From: Clostridium sp. CAG:1219
Lineage (GTDB): Bacteria > Bacillota > Clostridia > TANB77 > CAG-465
NCBI GenBank assembly: GCA_000433335.1
Contig: HF996729.1
Location: forward strand, 9,846-26,437
Direction of reading: 5' to 3'
Length of the DNA: 16,592 bases
Below, in pieces: positions 8,031 through 15,077 of this stretch. Under the pieces are notes generated by a model. That model had not been told where the DNA came from, did no database searches, and was given only the letters and a program-made list of their open reading frames with translations. The number at the start of each line of letters is the position of its first letter. Position 1 is the first letter of the stretch. Made by a program: the position numbers and the translations under genes.

Positions 8031-8082
8031 GTGTGTCAAAAAATGCACAACAGAAATGTCAAAAGTTGCACAATGTGTCAAG
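8019..8082 (+). repeat. Short direct-repeat cluster after spoIIID
   Basis: Two 17-nt near-identical units begin with TGTCAAAA and end with TGCACAA (8034-8050 and 8057-8073; they differ at 2 positions). They are flanked by partial units: GTTGCACAA at 8019-8027 inside spoIIID, and TGTCAAG at 8076-8082. Alternating TGTCAA and TTGCACAA blocks resemble the multiple terminal repeats of IS21-type elements, but no istA or istB remnant is present. The 228-nt gap (8031-8258) otherwise holds only AT-rich sequence and the mbl promoter. Confidence 0.5.
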
Positions 8083-8205
8083 AAAAAGCAATATGAATTA
8101 ATTTTATCTTTTTGATAATTAAATCAATTATAAAAATACTAATTTTAGTAAGTAAAAATAAATTTTAATAATTACTTAAAAAAGTGACAAGTTTTTCCTA
8201 ATGTA

Positions 8206-8234
8206 TTGCAAATGAAATCAAAATGTAATATAAT
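8206..8234 (+). promoter_or_regulatory. Sigma-A-type promoter for mbl
   Basis: TTGCAA (8206-8211) and TATAAT (8229-8234) are separated by exactly 17 nt, 24 nt before the start codon. This is a near-consensus housekeeping promoter and implies that mbl is expressed in growing cells independently of the spo genes. Confidence 0.8.
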
Positions 8235-8258
8235 TGCAATGAAATTAGGAGGAGTTAT

Positions 8259-9272
8259 ATGTTTGGTATGGACATAGGCATAGACTTAGGTACAGCAACG
8301 ATTTTAGTGTATGTCAAAGGAAAAGGAATTGTTTTAAGAGAACCATCTGTAGTTGCAATTGATAAAGATACAAATGAAGTATTGGCTGTTGGTGCTGAAG
8401 CAAGAAAAATGCTTGGAAGAACACCAGGCAATATAATTGCAATAAGACCTCTAAAAGATGGTGTAATTTCAGATTATACAATTACAGAAAAGCTTTTAAA
8501 ATATTTTATAACTAAAGTATGTGGACATTTTATATTTGCGCCTAAGATAATGGTATGTGTTCCTTCTTGTGTTACAGAAGTTGAAAAAAAAGCAGTTGTT
8601 GATGCTGCGACTCATGCTGGTGCTAAAAAAGTGTATCTAATTGAAGAACCTATTGCTGCTGCTATAGGAGCAGGACTAGATATAACAAAACCATACGGAA
8701 GCATGATTGTAGATATTGGTGGAGGTACATCTGACATAGCTGTAATTTCACTTGGCGGATCTGTTAGAAGTAAATCACTAAAAGTTGCAGGGGATAGATT
8801 TGATGAGGCAATAATAAAATATATAAAGAAAAATAGAAATGTTATTATAGGAGAAAGAACAGCAGAGGATATTAAAATAAATATTGGCTGTATGTATCCA
8901 AGACCAACAGATGAAACTATGATGATAAAAGGAAGAGATATTTCTACAGGACTCCCAGTAGAAATTGAAATAAAATCATCTGAAATGTATAAAGCGCTGA
9001 CTGAATGTGCTGTAGCTATAATAGATGGTGTACACTCTGTACTTGAGGAAACCCCACCAGAACTTTCAGCAGATATTTCGGAGCGTGGAATTTATATAAC
9101 TGGTGGCGGCGGACTTATTTATGGACTGGATAAGCTTTTACAAGAAACATTAAAAATACCTGTTATGATTGCAGAAGATGCTCAATCTTGTGTCGCAATA
9201 GGCACAGGTAAAGCCCTAAATCATATTGATCTTTTAGAAACAGGAAACGCTGTAAAAATCAAAAAATTTTAA
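8259..9272 (+). CDS. mbl: Rod-shape-determining actin homologue (Mbl/MreB family)
   Basis: MreB-family proteins polymerise under the membrane with ATP and steer the elongation machinery (RodA/PBP2) for side-wall synthesis. The 337-residue product has the full family length. The actin-fold motifs are phosphate-1 DIGIDLGTATILVY (5-18), the IEEPIAAAIGAGL segment (128-140), phosphate-2 IVDIGGGTSDIAVIS (150-164) and the adenosine motif ITGGGGLIYGL (280-290). AGGAGG (8248-8253) precedes ATG 8259. The paralogues MreB, Mbl and MreBH are hard to tell apart by eye. Mbl is preferred because the gene follows spoIIID, as in Bacillus subtilis. It has its own sigma-A-type promoter and a strong terminator. 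Confidence 0.9.
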   Translation: MFGMDIGIDLGTATILVYVKGKGIVLREPSVVAIDKDTNEVLAVGAEARKMLGRTPGNIIAIRPLKDGVISDYTITEKLLKYFITKVCGHFIFAPKIMVCVPSCVTEVEKKAVVDAATHAGAKKVYLIEEPIAAAIGAGLDITKPYGSMIVDIGGGTSDIAVISLGGSVRSKSLKVAGDRFDEAIIKYIKKNRNVIIGERTAEDIKINIGCMYPRPTDETMMIKGRDISTGLPVEIEIKSSEMYKALTECAVAIIDGVHSVLEETPPELSADISERGIYITGGGGLIYGLDKLLQETLKIPVMIAEDAQSCVAIGTGKALNHIDLLETGNAVKIKKF

Positions 9273-9285
9273 AAAAATAAAAATT

Positions 9286-9331
9286 ATATATCATAGTAAT
9301 TTGCACAAAATATTACTATGATATATTTTTT
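9286..9331 (+). terminator. Terminator of mbl overlapping the next start codon
   Basis: A perfect 15-bp stem (9286-9300 with 9312-9326) has an 11-nt loop and is followed by T-run 9326-9331. The ATG of the following permease gene (9318-9320) lies in the right arm. Confidence 0.85.
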
Positions 9332-9671
9332 AGGAATTTTAATTGGAGCTCTAAATGGTTTTTTTACATCAGGAGCGGGCCAAATTTTAGTATTTTATCT
9401 TGTCTTTATAAAGAAGTATGAAACGCATATGTCAAGAGCTCTTAGTATAGTTGTACTTAGTGTATCTAGCATTATTTCATTATTTTTCCATATAGATTTT
9501 TCAAATATTGATTACATTAAGATTATTATTGTAATAGCAATTGGACTTATCTTTGGATTTATTGGAACAAAGTTAATGAAAAAAATACAGGCTAATGTGT
9601 TGAATCTTATATCTGGCATACTTGTTGCTGGACTTTCTTTATATAAATTTATTGAGGTGTTAGTAAAATAA
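9318..9671 (+). CDS. Half-size TSUP (TauE/SafE-like) membrane protein, first of pair
   Basis: The 117-residue product is very hydrophobic, with about four membrane segments. It has the TSUP-type N-terminal phrase GALNGFFTSGAGQILVFYLVF and a C-terminal FGFIGTKLMKKI...LNLISGILVAGLSLYKF. Full TSUP permeases are about 250 residues with two homologous halves. This gene and the next each supply one half, so they probably form a heteromeric permease. The transported anion is unknown; TSUP members have been linked to sulfite, sulfonates and other sulfur or organic anions. The start at ATG 9318 has no Shine-Dalgarno and lies inside the mbl terminator hairpin. It is nevertheless the only plausible Met, because the next residues already belong to the first membrane helix. 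The 1-nt gap to the next gene implies coupled translation. Confidence 0.75.
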   Translation: MIYFLGILIGALNGFFTSGAGQILVFYLVFIKKYETHMSRALSIVVLSVSSIISLFFHIDFSNIDYIKIIIVIAIGLIFGFIGTKLMKKIQANVLNLISGILVAGLSLYKFIEVLVK

Positions 9672-9672
9672 T

Positions 9673-10062
9673 ATGGTTTTTTATATATTAATTTTAGTAT
9701 GTAGTATAGTAGCGGGAATGGGAATTGGTGGTGGAAGTATATTTTTACTTCTTACATCCATATTTAATACATGTGATTTTTATGAAGCTCAAATATATAA
9801 TTTAATTTTATTTATTGCAGTGGGTATGTCATCTTTAATATATAGCATAAAAAATAAAGAGATAGATTTAAACATTTTTAAAAAAATTATTTTTTTCGTA
9901 ATACTTGGAAGTATAGGTGGAAGTATTTTAGGAAAAATAGTAGAAAAAGATTTATTACAAAAAATTTTCTTAGTGTTTATGGCACTTATGGGAATTTATG
10001 AAATAATTTCTAGTTTAAAGAATATGATAAGTGCTAAGAATAATTCTAGTGAGAGGAGTTGA
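9673..10062 (+). CDS. Half-size TSUP membrane protein, second of pair
   Basis: The 129-residue product has about four membrane segments and the glycine-rich TSUP signature SIVAGMGIGGGSIFLLLTS near the N-terminus. A second Gly-rich helix (LGSIGGSILGKIVEKDLLQKIFLVFMALMGIYEII) lies at the end. It is better conserved in the glycine motif than its upstream partner. ATG 9673 starts 1 nt after the stop of the first half. A GAGGTG (about 9654) lies 13 nt upstream, rather far, so translation is probably coupled. The last residues are hydrophilic (SAKNNSSERS). The pair is most simply read as two chains of one transporter. Confidence 0.8.
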   Translation: MVFYILILVCSIVAGMGIGGGSIFLLLTSIFNTCDFYEAQIYNLILFIAVGMSSLIYSIKNKEIDLNIFKKIIFFVILGSIGGSILGKIVEKDLLQKIFLVFMALMGIYEIISSLKNMISAKNNSSERS

Positions 10063-10066
10063 TAAT

Positions 10067-10204
10067 ATGAACTTTGTTAAAGGTGCAATGTTAGGAATGA
10101 TGGCAGGAACAATAGTTGGTGTCTTAAATAGTGATTCCTTAAAAGCAATGATGAAAAAAGGTAAAAGTAAAATGAAGAAAATGGCGAAATCTTACGGGAT
10201 GTAG
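10067..10204 (+). CDS. 45-residue glycine-zipper membrane peptide (YtxH-like)
   Basis: ATG 10067 follows GAGGAG (10053-10058), which overlaps the end of the upstream permease gene. The frame runs to TAG 10202-10204. Residues 3-21 (FVKGAMLGMMAGTIVGVLN) form a short helix with small residues every few positions. A Lys/Met-rich tail (MMKKGKSKMKKMAKSYGM) follows. The layout recalls YtxH-type or small membrane-associated stress proteins. The spacing says it belongs to the TSUP operon, and a terminator follows 28 nt later. Its function is unknown; it could be an accessory subunit or a membrane-binding peptide. Confidence 0.65.
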   Translation: MNFVKGAMLGMMAGTIVGVLNSDSLKAMMKKGKSKMKKMAKSYGM

Positions 10205-10231
10205 CTACCTTTTATGATAAAATATTTGTTA

Positions 10232-10258
10232 GTCGGTCATAATTTGACCGACATTTTT
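10232..10258 (+). terminator. Intrinsic terminator of the TSUP operon
   Basis: An 8-bp perfect stem GTCGGTCA/TGACCGAC (10232-10239 with 10245-10252) has a 5-nt loop, then A and five T. Confidence 0.85.
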
Positions 10259-10259
10259 G

Positions 10260-10336
10260 TGGAATTTTGTGATTTTTTACTAAAATATTTCTGGAATTTT
10301 GTGAAAAACCATATTAAAATAGCTGGAATTTTGTGA
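10260..10336 (+). repeat. Three 13-nt direct repeats at exact 32-nt spacing
   Basis: TGGAATTTTGTGA occurs without mismatch at 10260-10272, 10292-10304 and 10324-10336. Start-to-start distances are 32 and 32 nt, about three helical turns, so the three copies face the same side of DNA. The third copy runs directly into the TATAAT of the second DUF4143 gene. The position and phasing suggest binding sites for a regulator rather than chance. Confidence 0.8.
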
Positions 10337-10342
10337 TATAAT
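10314..10342 (+). promoter_or_regulatory. Extended -10 promoter of the second DUF4143 gene
   Basis: TG-A-TATAAT (TG 10334-10335, hexamer 10337-10342) gives an extended -10 with TTAAAA (10314-10319) at 17-nt spacing. Its upstream part is the third 13-nt repeat, so anything bound there would cover the promoter. The start codon is 17 nt after the box. Confidence 0.65.
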
Positions 10343-10358
10343 TATTTTAGGTAATAGA

Positions 10359-11612
10359 ATGTTAAGGTTAAAAAGGAAGATAGATAAAGTATTTAATTGA
10401 ATGGAAAAATGATAAATTTAAGATGCCATTAATTGTTAAAGGAGCAAAACAAATAGGAAAAACAGAGGCAATAGAAAATTTTGCTAAAAACAATTATGAA
10501 AACGTCATTGAAATTAATTTCGCTCTTCAAAAACAATTCATAAGTATATTTGACGATGGTTTTGACGTTGATGACATACTAAAAAATATTACTTTAATAA
10601 ATCCAGATTTTAACTTTGTATCAAATAAAACATTAATATTTTTTGATGAAATTTAAGCGTGCATAAATTGTGCAACTTGTCTAAAATCGTTTAATATGGA
10701 CAAAAGGTTTGATGTTATTTGTTCTGGATCACTTATGGGTATTAATTATAAAGAAATAGAATCTAATAGTGTTGGAAATAAAATTGACTATAATATGTAT
10801 TCAATGGATTTTGAGGGATTTCTTTGGGCAAAGGAATATACCGAAGAACAAATTGATGACCTATATAAGTGTATGATTGAACTTAGACCTTTGGGTAATG
10901 TACAGTATGAAAAGATGATGCAAAACTTTAAGGAATATATGGTAATCGGTGGAATGCCTGCTATTGTTAGTAAATTTATTTATCAAAAAAACTATAGTGG
11001 AACCTTAGATATGCAAAGACAAATTTTATTAAATTATGAAGAAGATATTACAAAATATGCAAATGGATTAGATCAAGGAAAAATATTAAATGTATATAGG
11101 AAAATCCCAATATGTTTAGGAAACGAGAATAAAAAATTTCAAATTTCTAAAGTTGAAGATAGGGCAAGAAAAAGGGAGTATATAGAAACTATAGAGTGGC
11201 TTGATAATGCTGGTATAGTAAATGTATCATATTGTATGGAACAGCCTGAACTACCACTAGGAGGAAACTATAATCCTAATAATTTTAGACTATATTTTAG
11301 CGATACTGGAGTATTAATAGGTTCCCTAGATGAAGAGGCTCAGGAAGATATAAGAAATAATAAAAATTTTAATACGTATAAAGGTGCAATATACGAAAAT
11401 ATTGTTAGAGATAAAAACTCACTAATTCCTGTGGAAGTAAAGGCAAATGACAATTCTACTACATCTTTAAATAAATTGATAGATGATAAAAAATATAAAG
11501 ATATAAAATATGGAATAAAACTTTGCAATAAGAATATTGGATTTAACGGAAAATTTTATACATTTCCATACTTTTTAACATTTTTACTAAAAAATTCTTA
11601 AAAGAAAAGTAG
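10359..11612 (+). pseudogene. DUF4143-type AAA ATPase gene with at least four lesions
   Basis: The reconstructed product starts MLRLKRKIDK at ATG 10359. One extra base near 10389 throws the frame, which resumes as YLIEWKNDKFKMPLIVKGAKQIGKT; this contains the P-loop (GAKQIGKT). Walker B (TLIFFDEI) is followed by TAA 10654-10656 where the family has Gln (DEIQAC), a C-to-T nonsense change. The same frame continues ACINCATCLKSFNMDKRFDVICSGSLMGINYKEIESNSVG and so on. After NTYKGAIYENIV the sequence jumps to RDKNSLIPVEVKA, so about 27 residues, including the EMDFF part of the nuclease-like fold, are absent. A last one-base loss near 11594 replaces the expected C-terminal RFLKEK with NS. The family has an N-terminal P-loop ATPase and a C-terminal DUF4143 domain, and its function is unknown. 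The fragments from 10423 and 10696 could be translated but not as a working enzyme. Confidence 0.85.
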
Positions 11613-11638
11613 AAATACAAATATAGAATATAAAAATA

Positions 11639-11689
11639 AAATTGTTTTAAATAATCATAATATAAATGATAATTTGAAACAATTTTTTT
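11639..11689 (+). terminator. Intrinsic terminator after the second DUF4143 gene
   Basis: A 20-bp stem (11639-11658 with 11666-11685, one mismatch and one G-T pair) has a short loop and ends in seven T (11683-11689). Confidence 0.9.
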
Positions 11690-11736
11690 ACTTGTAAACA
11701 TTTTTGTGTAAAACATATAAAAACTATAAATATAGC

Positions 11737-11765
11737 TTGATATTTTTTTATAATTAGTGTAAAAT
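11737..11765 (+). promoter_or_regulatory. Sigma-A-type promoter of the three-gene membrane and signalling operon
   Basis: TTGATA (11737-11742) and TAAAAT (11760-11765) are spaced by 17 nt, 30 nt upstream of the start of the first gene. Confidence 0.65.
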
Positions 11766-11794
11766 ATTAGTATTAATAAATAAAGGTGGTTAAT

Positions 11795-12127
11795 ATGGTT
11801 TACAAAAAAACAACAATAATATCATTAGTTTTAGCAATAGTTTTTGGAATTGTCTCAGGAGTGGTTTTTGGAGCAACAGATGTTGCAGGACAAGATCAAA
11901 TTTTTAGTAAGGGGCTTGAAGTGTTAATATTTGTACAAAAATATTCATGGCCTGTAATTATTTTAGCTCTTATATACGCACTATATCAATTTTATGTTAT
12001 AGGATCAGAAAACTTAGAGAAAAAAGTTTTAGGACAAAGACTTATTGTAGGAATTGCAATATTTACAGCATTTATTCAAGCTTTACCACTTTGTTATGCT
12101 TTTATCATAACAATTCAGGCAGCATAG
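11795..12127 (+). CDS. Small VirB2/TrbC-like membrane protein
   Basis: The 110-residue product starts at ATG 11795, 5 nt after AAAGGTGG (11783-11790); a GTG at 11786 lies inside that Shine-Dalgarno. Residues 1-27 look like a signal peptide or first membrane helix ending GVVFGATDVA. Two more hydrophobic helices lie at about 47-66 (YSWPVIILALIYALYQFYVIG) and 84-107 (LIVGIAIFTAFIQALPLCYAF), joined by a Lys/Glu loop. A cleavable leader plus two helices and a short polar loop is the plan of VirB2/TrbC pilins, although no signature residues prove it. It is the first gene of an operon with a TadZ-like protein and a GAF-GGDEF-like protein. No ATPase or core components of a secretion system are in view. 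Confidence 0.6.
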   Translation: MVYKKTTIISLVLAIVFGIVSGVVFGATDVAGQDQIFSKGLEVLIFVQKYSWPVIILALIYALYQFYVIGSENLEKKVLGQRLIVGIAIFTAFIQALPLCYAFIITIQAA

Positions 12128-12185
12128 AAAAATTATAGATTTTGTATAATTAATAAATATTAGTTAATTAGGAGAAGGATAAAAT

Positions 12186-13928
12186 ATGAAAGTAATTTTC
12201 GGTATTAATAATGATGATACAGTAAAAGGTATCGTAGAGTTTTATGAAGCTAAGTATAAAGAAAAAATAGAATATAAAAATGTTTATTATTTTAAACAGT
12301 TTGCTCAAGAACTAGCTACTGGTGAATACGATAGAGCAGTTCTTTTGGAAGAACTTGAAAAGTTTCCAACAAATAACTACGCACAAATAGATGAATACTT
12401 ATTTCAAAATATTGATAGCATTACAGATATTTTTGATTCTAAGAAAATAATTTATATAGCTTCAGATAGAAGAAAACCAGGAGATGAATTTTTATCAAAG
12501 TTATTTAATTTAGGAATTTATACAGTACTTACTGGTCAAAATAGAACAAAAGGAAAAGTAAGTGAGGGTATAAACAGACCATATCTTAAAAAAGATGTTA
12601 AAAAATATTATGAAAATGTTACTGATAAAAATTTATATAACTCTGATGAAGTGCCAGAACTTGAAATACAAAGAATAATATCATACTATAAAAATCAAAA
12701 TGGAATAGCAGATAAGTATAATGAAATATTTGATAGGATTGCAAGTCAATATACAGATGGTCAACTTAAAGTAATAGTTAAATTTTTACCTGCTGATGTT
12801 AAGCAATATTTATCTTTTAACAACGAAAAATATAAACAAATAGTAAAAGATATGGAACCTGAAGTTCCTCAAGCTACACAGACAACTACGCATACTAAAC
12901 CTATAGTAAATCAAGATGCAAGAGCAGTTGAGATAAAAAAAGAACCTCAAATTGTAGAGAGAATAGTAGTAAAAGAGACTCCACAAGAAGCGCAGGTGGT
13001 TACACAAGTAGTTGAAAAAGAAGTTGTAAGAAATGTTTATGAAGTTCCAAAAGATTATAAAAAAATAGTAGTTTTTGTTGGAGCTCCAAAGAGTGGAACA
13101 ACATTTTGTATTAATGCTATTGGAACTACACTTGCAAGAAGTAAAGTGAAAACAGCAATAGTTGACGTTACAAGAAAAAGAGACACATACACTATATATA
13201 CTTATGATAATGAAGGCAAGAGAAATATTGCAGCAGGAAGTCTTAAGTATGCTTCAAATGGCCTAAACGCACCACTTGTTTATGATAGATTAAGTGTGTA
13301 TACAGCTCAACCAGGTGAAGATAGAAAAACATATAATGCTGGAAATGTAATTCAGACAGTAAGTCAAAAAAATAATGTAGTTTTAATAGACGCTGATTTT
13401 TCTACACCAATGGATTACTTTAGGCTTTGTCAAGAAATATATATAGTACAAGATATGGATGTGTTGAATATACCACAGGTTACATTATTTTTGAGAGAGC
13501 TTAAAAATCGTGGAGTGCCTATGAGCAAAATAAGGATAGTAGTAAATAAACACGTTAAGTGTTCTCTTACAGCAAAAGCAATAGTTGAGGGAATTGCAAC
13601 GTATACAAGTTTTGACTTTAGAACGTTTGAGCAATTATTTGATCCTTCAGCAGTACCTTGCTATATATTACCATTTGATGTTGAAAATTATAAAAAATAT
13701 ATAGATATGGTATATAAATACTCTAATAAATTTGCATCATTTACTGATGAGTTTAGAAGAGGACTTTATAGTTTAATTAATGCAATTTACCCTATTGGTA
13801 CGCCTAGCGGTTCAAGCACTACACAAAGAACTACTCAAAGTGTAAAGAGGGAAAGTAGAAATTCAGGATTTAAATCTCTATTTAAAAAGCAAGAAAATGA
13901 ATCTGGATTCGAAAAAGAAGTTCAGTAA
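12186..13928 (+). CDS. TadZ/CpaE-like protein: receiver-like domain plus altered P-loop ATPase domain
   Basis: The 580-residue product starts at ATG 12186 after AGGAGAAGG. Residues 1-125 have alternating strands and helices like a CheY-type receiver but no clear phospho-acceptor acidic cluster. Residues 130-240 are helical. Residues 240-290 form a Pro/Gln/Val/Glu-rich linker. Residues 291-540 form a MinD/ParA-type fold: a strand VVFVGAPKSGTTF (P-loop at 299-306), AIVDVTRKRD, a Walker B-like VVLIDADF (D402, D404) and VNKHVKCSLTAKAIVEGI. In the P-loop the sequence is GAPKSGTT, so the usual GKT/S lysine is replaced and only the upstream lysine (K302) remains. TadZ proteins combine an atypical receiver with an atypical ATPase domain and act as polar hubs for Tad pili, so this is the closest match. 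The tail is Ser/Thr/Lys-rich. No tadA-tadC is nearby. Confidence 0.65.
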   Translation: MKVIFGINNDDTVKGIVEFYEAKYKEKIEYKNVYYFKQFAQELATGEYDRAVLLEELEKFPTNNYAQIDEYLFQNIDSITDIFDSKKIIYIASDRRKPGDEFLSKLFNLGIYTVLTGQNRTKGKVSEGINRPYLKKDVKKYYENVTDKNLYNSDEVPELEIQRIISYYKNQNGIADKYNEIFDRIASQYTDGQLKVIVKFLPADVKQYLSFNNEKYKQIVKDMEPEVPQATQTTTHTKPIVNQDARAVEIKKEPQIVERIVVKETPQEAQVVTQVVEKEVVRNVYEVPKDYKKIVVFVGAPKSGTTFCINAIGTTLARSKVKTAIVDVTRKRDTYTIYTYDNEGKRNIAAGSLKYASNGLNAPLVYDRLSVYTAQPGEDRKTYNAGNVIQTVSQKNNVVLIDADFSTPMDYFRLCQEIYIVQDMDVLNIPQVTLFLRELKNRGVPMSKIRIVVNKHVKCSLTAKAIVEGIATYTSFDFRTFEQLFDPSAVPCYILPFDVENYKKYIDMVYKYSNKFASFTDEFRRGLYSLINAIYPIGTPSGSSTTQRTTQSVKRESRNSGFKSLFKKQENESGFEKEVQ

Positions 13929-13949
13929 ACAAAAACATAGGAGAAATTT

Positions 13950-15023
13950 ATGCAAATATTTTTAATAATTCTTATCATAATTCTTATTGTAGGAATTTTA
14001 GTATTGTTAGTAAAATTTTTAGATAGCAAAAAAAAATTAGAATATTATAAGATGGTATCTACCAATATATCTACAATGGCCGTTATTCAAAAAATGTTTG
14101 AAATAATGGGGACGAACATTCAATCAGATAAAAAGATAGAAGAACTAAATAAAGTTATTTTAGATACATATAAACCTAGATACTCAACTATCTCAGTCTT
14201 TGATGGCAATGTATATGAGGCTAAAGCAACGAACGTTGAGGAAGAATATTTAGATTGTATTGTAAATGTAGCAGATGATAACGATTTTAAAGTTAATGCT
14301 ATGAAAAATATTTCCAAATATTTGACGACAACTACTGATAAAACACTTTCATATAAGAGTGCAACAGAGAGAAAAATAAGATCTGCAATGTTTTCTCCTA
14401 TATTTTATAACAATACTTATCTTGGATTTTGGCTTATGGAAGATGAACTTGATAATTCGTTTGATGGCATTTCTAAAGATGAGCTTGCAAAAATTAAAAA
14501 TAATTTAGGAATATTTTTGGATACGGTACAATTTCAATCAACTATAGAAATGGCTGAATCTAAGGATAAGCAAACAGGACTATATAATAACTTATATTTA
14601 TATTCTAATGTTAGAAATATACTTTTAAATTATGATAGCAGTACAATAGCAGCAATATATATAAGTAACATGATGCAAATAAATGAAGCATTTGATAGAA
14701 GTGTTGGAAATGAACTTATAGTATCTATTGCAAATACTATAAAAGAACTTTCTACCAAGGATCAAATATTAGTAAGATATAGTGGAATTAAATTTGTAGT
14801 AGCTGTGCCAAATAGTGATGTTGAAACTATGCAAGATACTTTTGAAAGATTACTTGCAAGGCTAAAAACGATATCAATTAAGATAGGAGAAAATGAAGTA
14901 AGACCAGATATTAAGATTATTACTCATACTTTCAAGAAACAAAACAATATAGAAAAAGAAATACAGAAAATGATGCGTGCTATTGATGGTATGCGAGATA
15001 CAAATACAATAAAAATTATTTAA
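13950..15023 (+). CDS. Membrane-anchored GAF-GGDEF-like protein with degenerate active site
   Basis: The 357-residue product starts 21 nt after the TadZ-like gene with its own AGGAG. It has an N-terminal membrane helix (1-23), a GAF-like sensor region (about 40-200) and a GGDEF-fold region (about 205-350) opening with DKQTGLYNNLYLYSNV, equivalent to the usual DxLTGLxNRR. NEAFDRSVGNELIVSIANTI matches the helix after the metal-binding strand. The catalytic hairpin reads VRYSGIKFVV (residues 275-284), so GGDEF has become SGIKF. The protein cannot be expected to make cyclic di-GMP and may instead bind a nucleotide or act as a structural partner. No I-site RxxD is visible. It is the last gene of the operon with the pilin-like and TadZ-like proteins. 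Confidence 0.75.
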   Translation: MQIFLIILIIILIVGILVLLVKFLDSKKKLEYYKMVSTNISTMAVIQKMFEIMGTNIQSDKKIEELNKVILDTYKPRYSTISVFDGNVYEAKATNVEEEYLDCIVNVADDNDFKVNAMKNISKYLTTTTDKTLSYKSATERKIRSAMFSPIFYNNTYLGFWLMEDELDNSFDGISKDELAKIKNNLGIFLDTVQFQSTIEMAESKDKQTGLYNNLYLYSNVRNILLNYDSSTIAAIYISNMMQINEAFDRSVGNELIVSIANTIKELSTKDQILVRYSGIKFVVAVPNSDVETMQDTFERLLARLKTISIKIGENEVRPDIKIITHTFKKQNNIEKEIQKMMRAIDGMRDTNTIKII

Positions 15024-15077
15024 ATTAGTATATATTATGTGTTAATATAGTAAAATATAGAAAAGGAGTGATTTTAT

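Noticed and set aside
10260..10336. CRISPR array
   Set aside because: The repeats are only 13 nt with 19-nt AT-rich spacers, there are three copies and no cas gene, and the last copy overlaps a promoter.
11947..12138. Second frame inside the VirB2-like gene
   Set aside because: It overlaps the real gene in another frame, has no Shine-Dalgarno, and has an odd Ser/Arg/Cys-rich composition.
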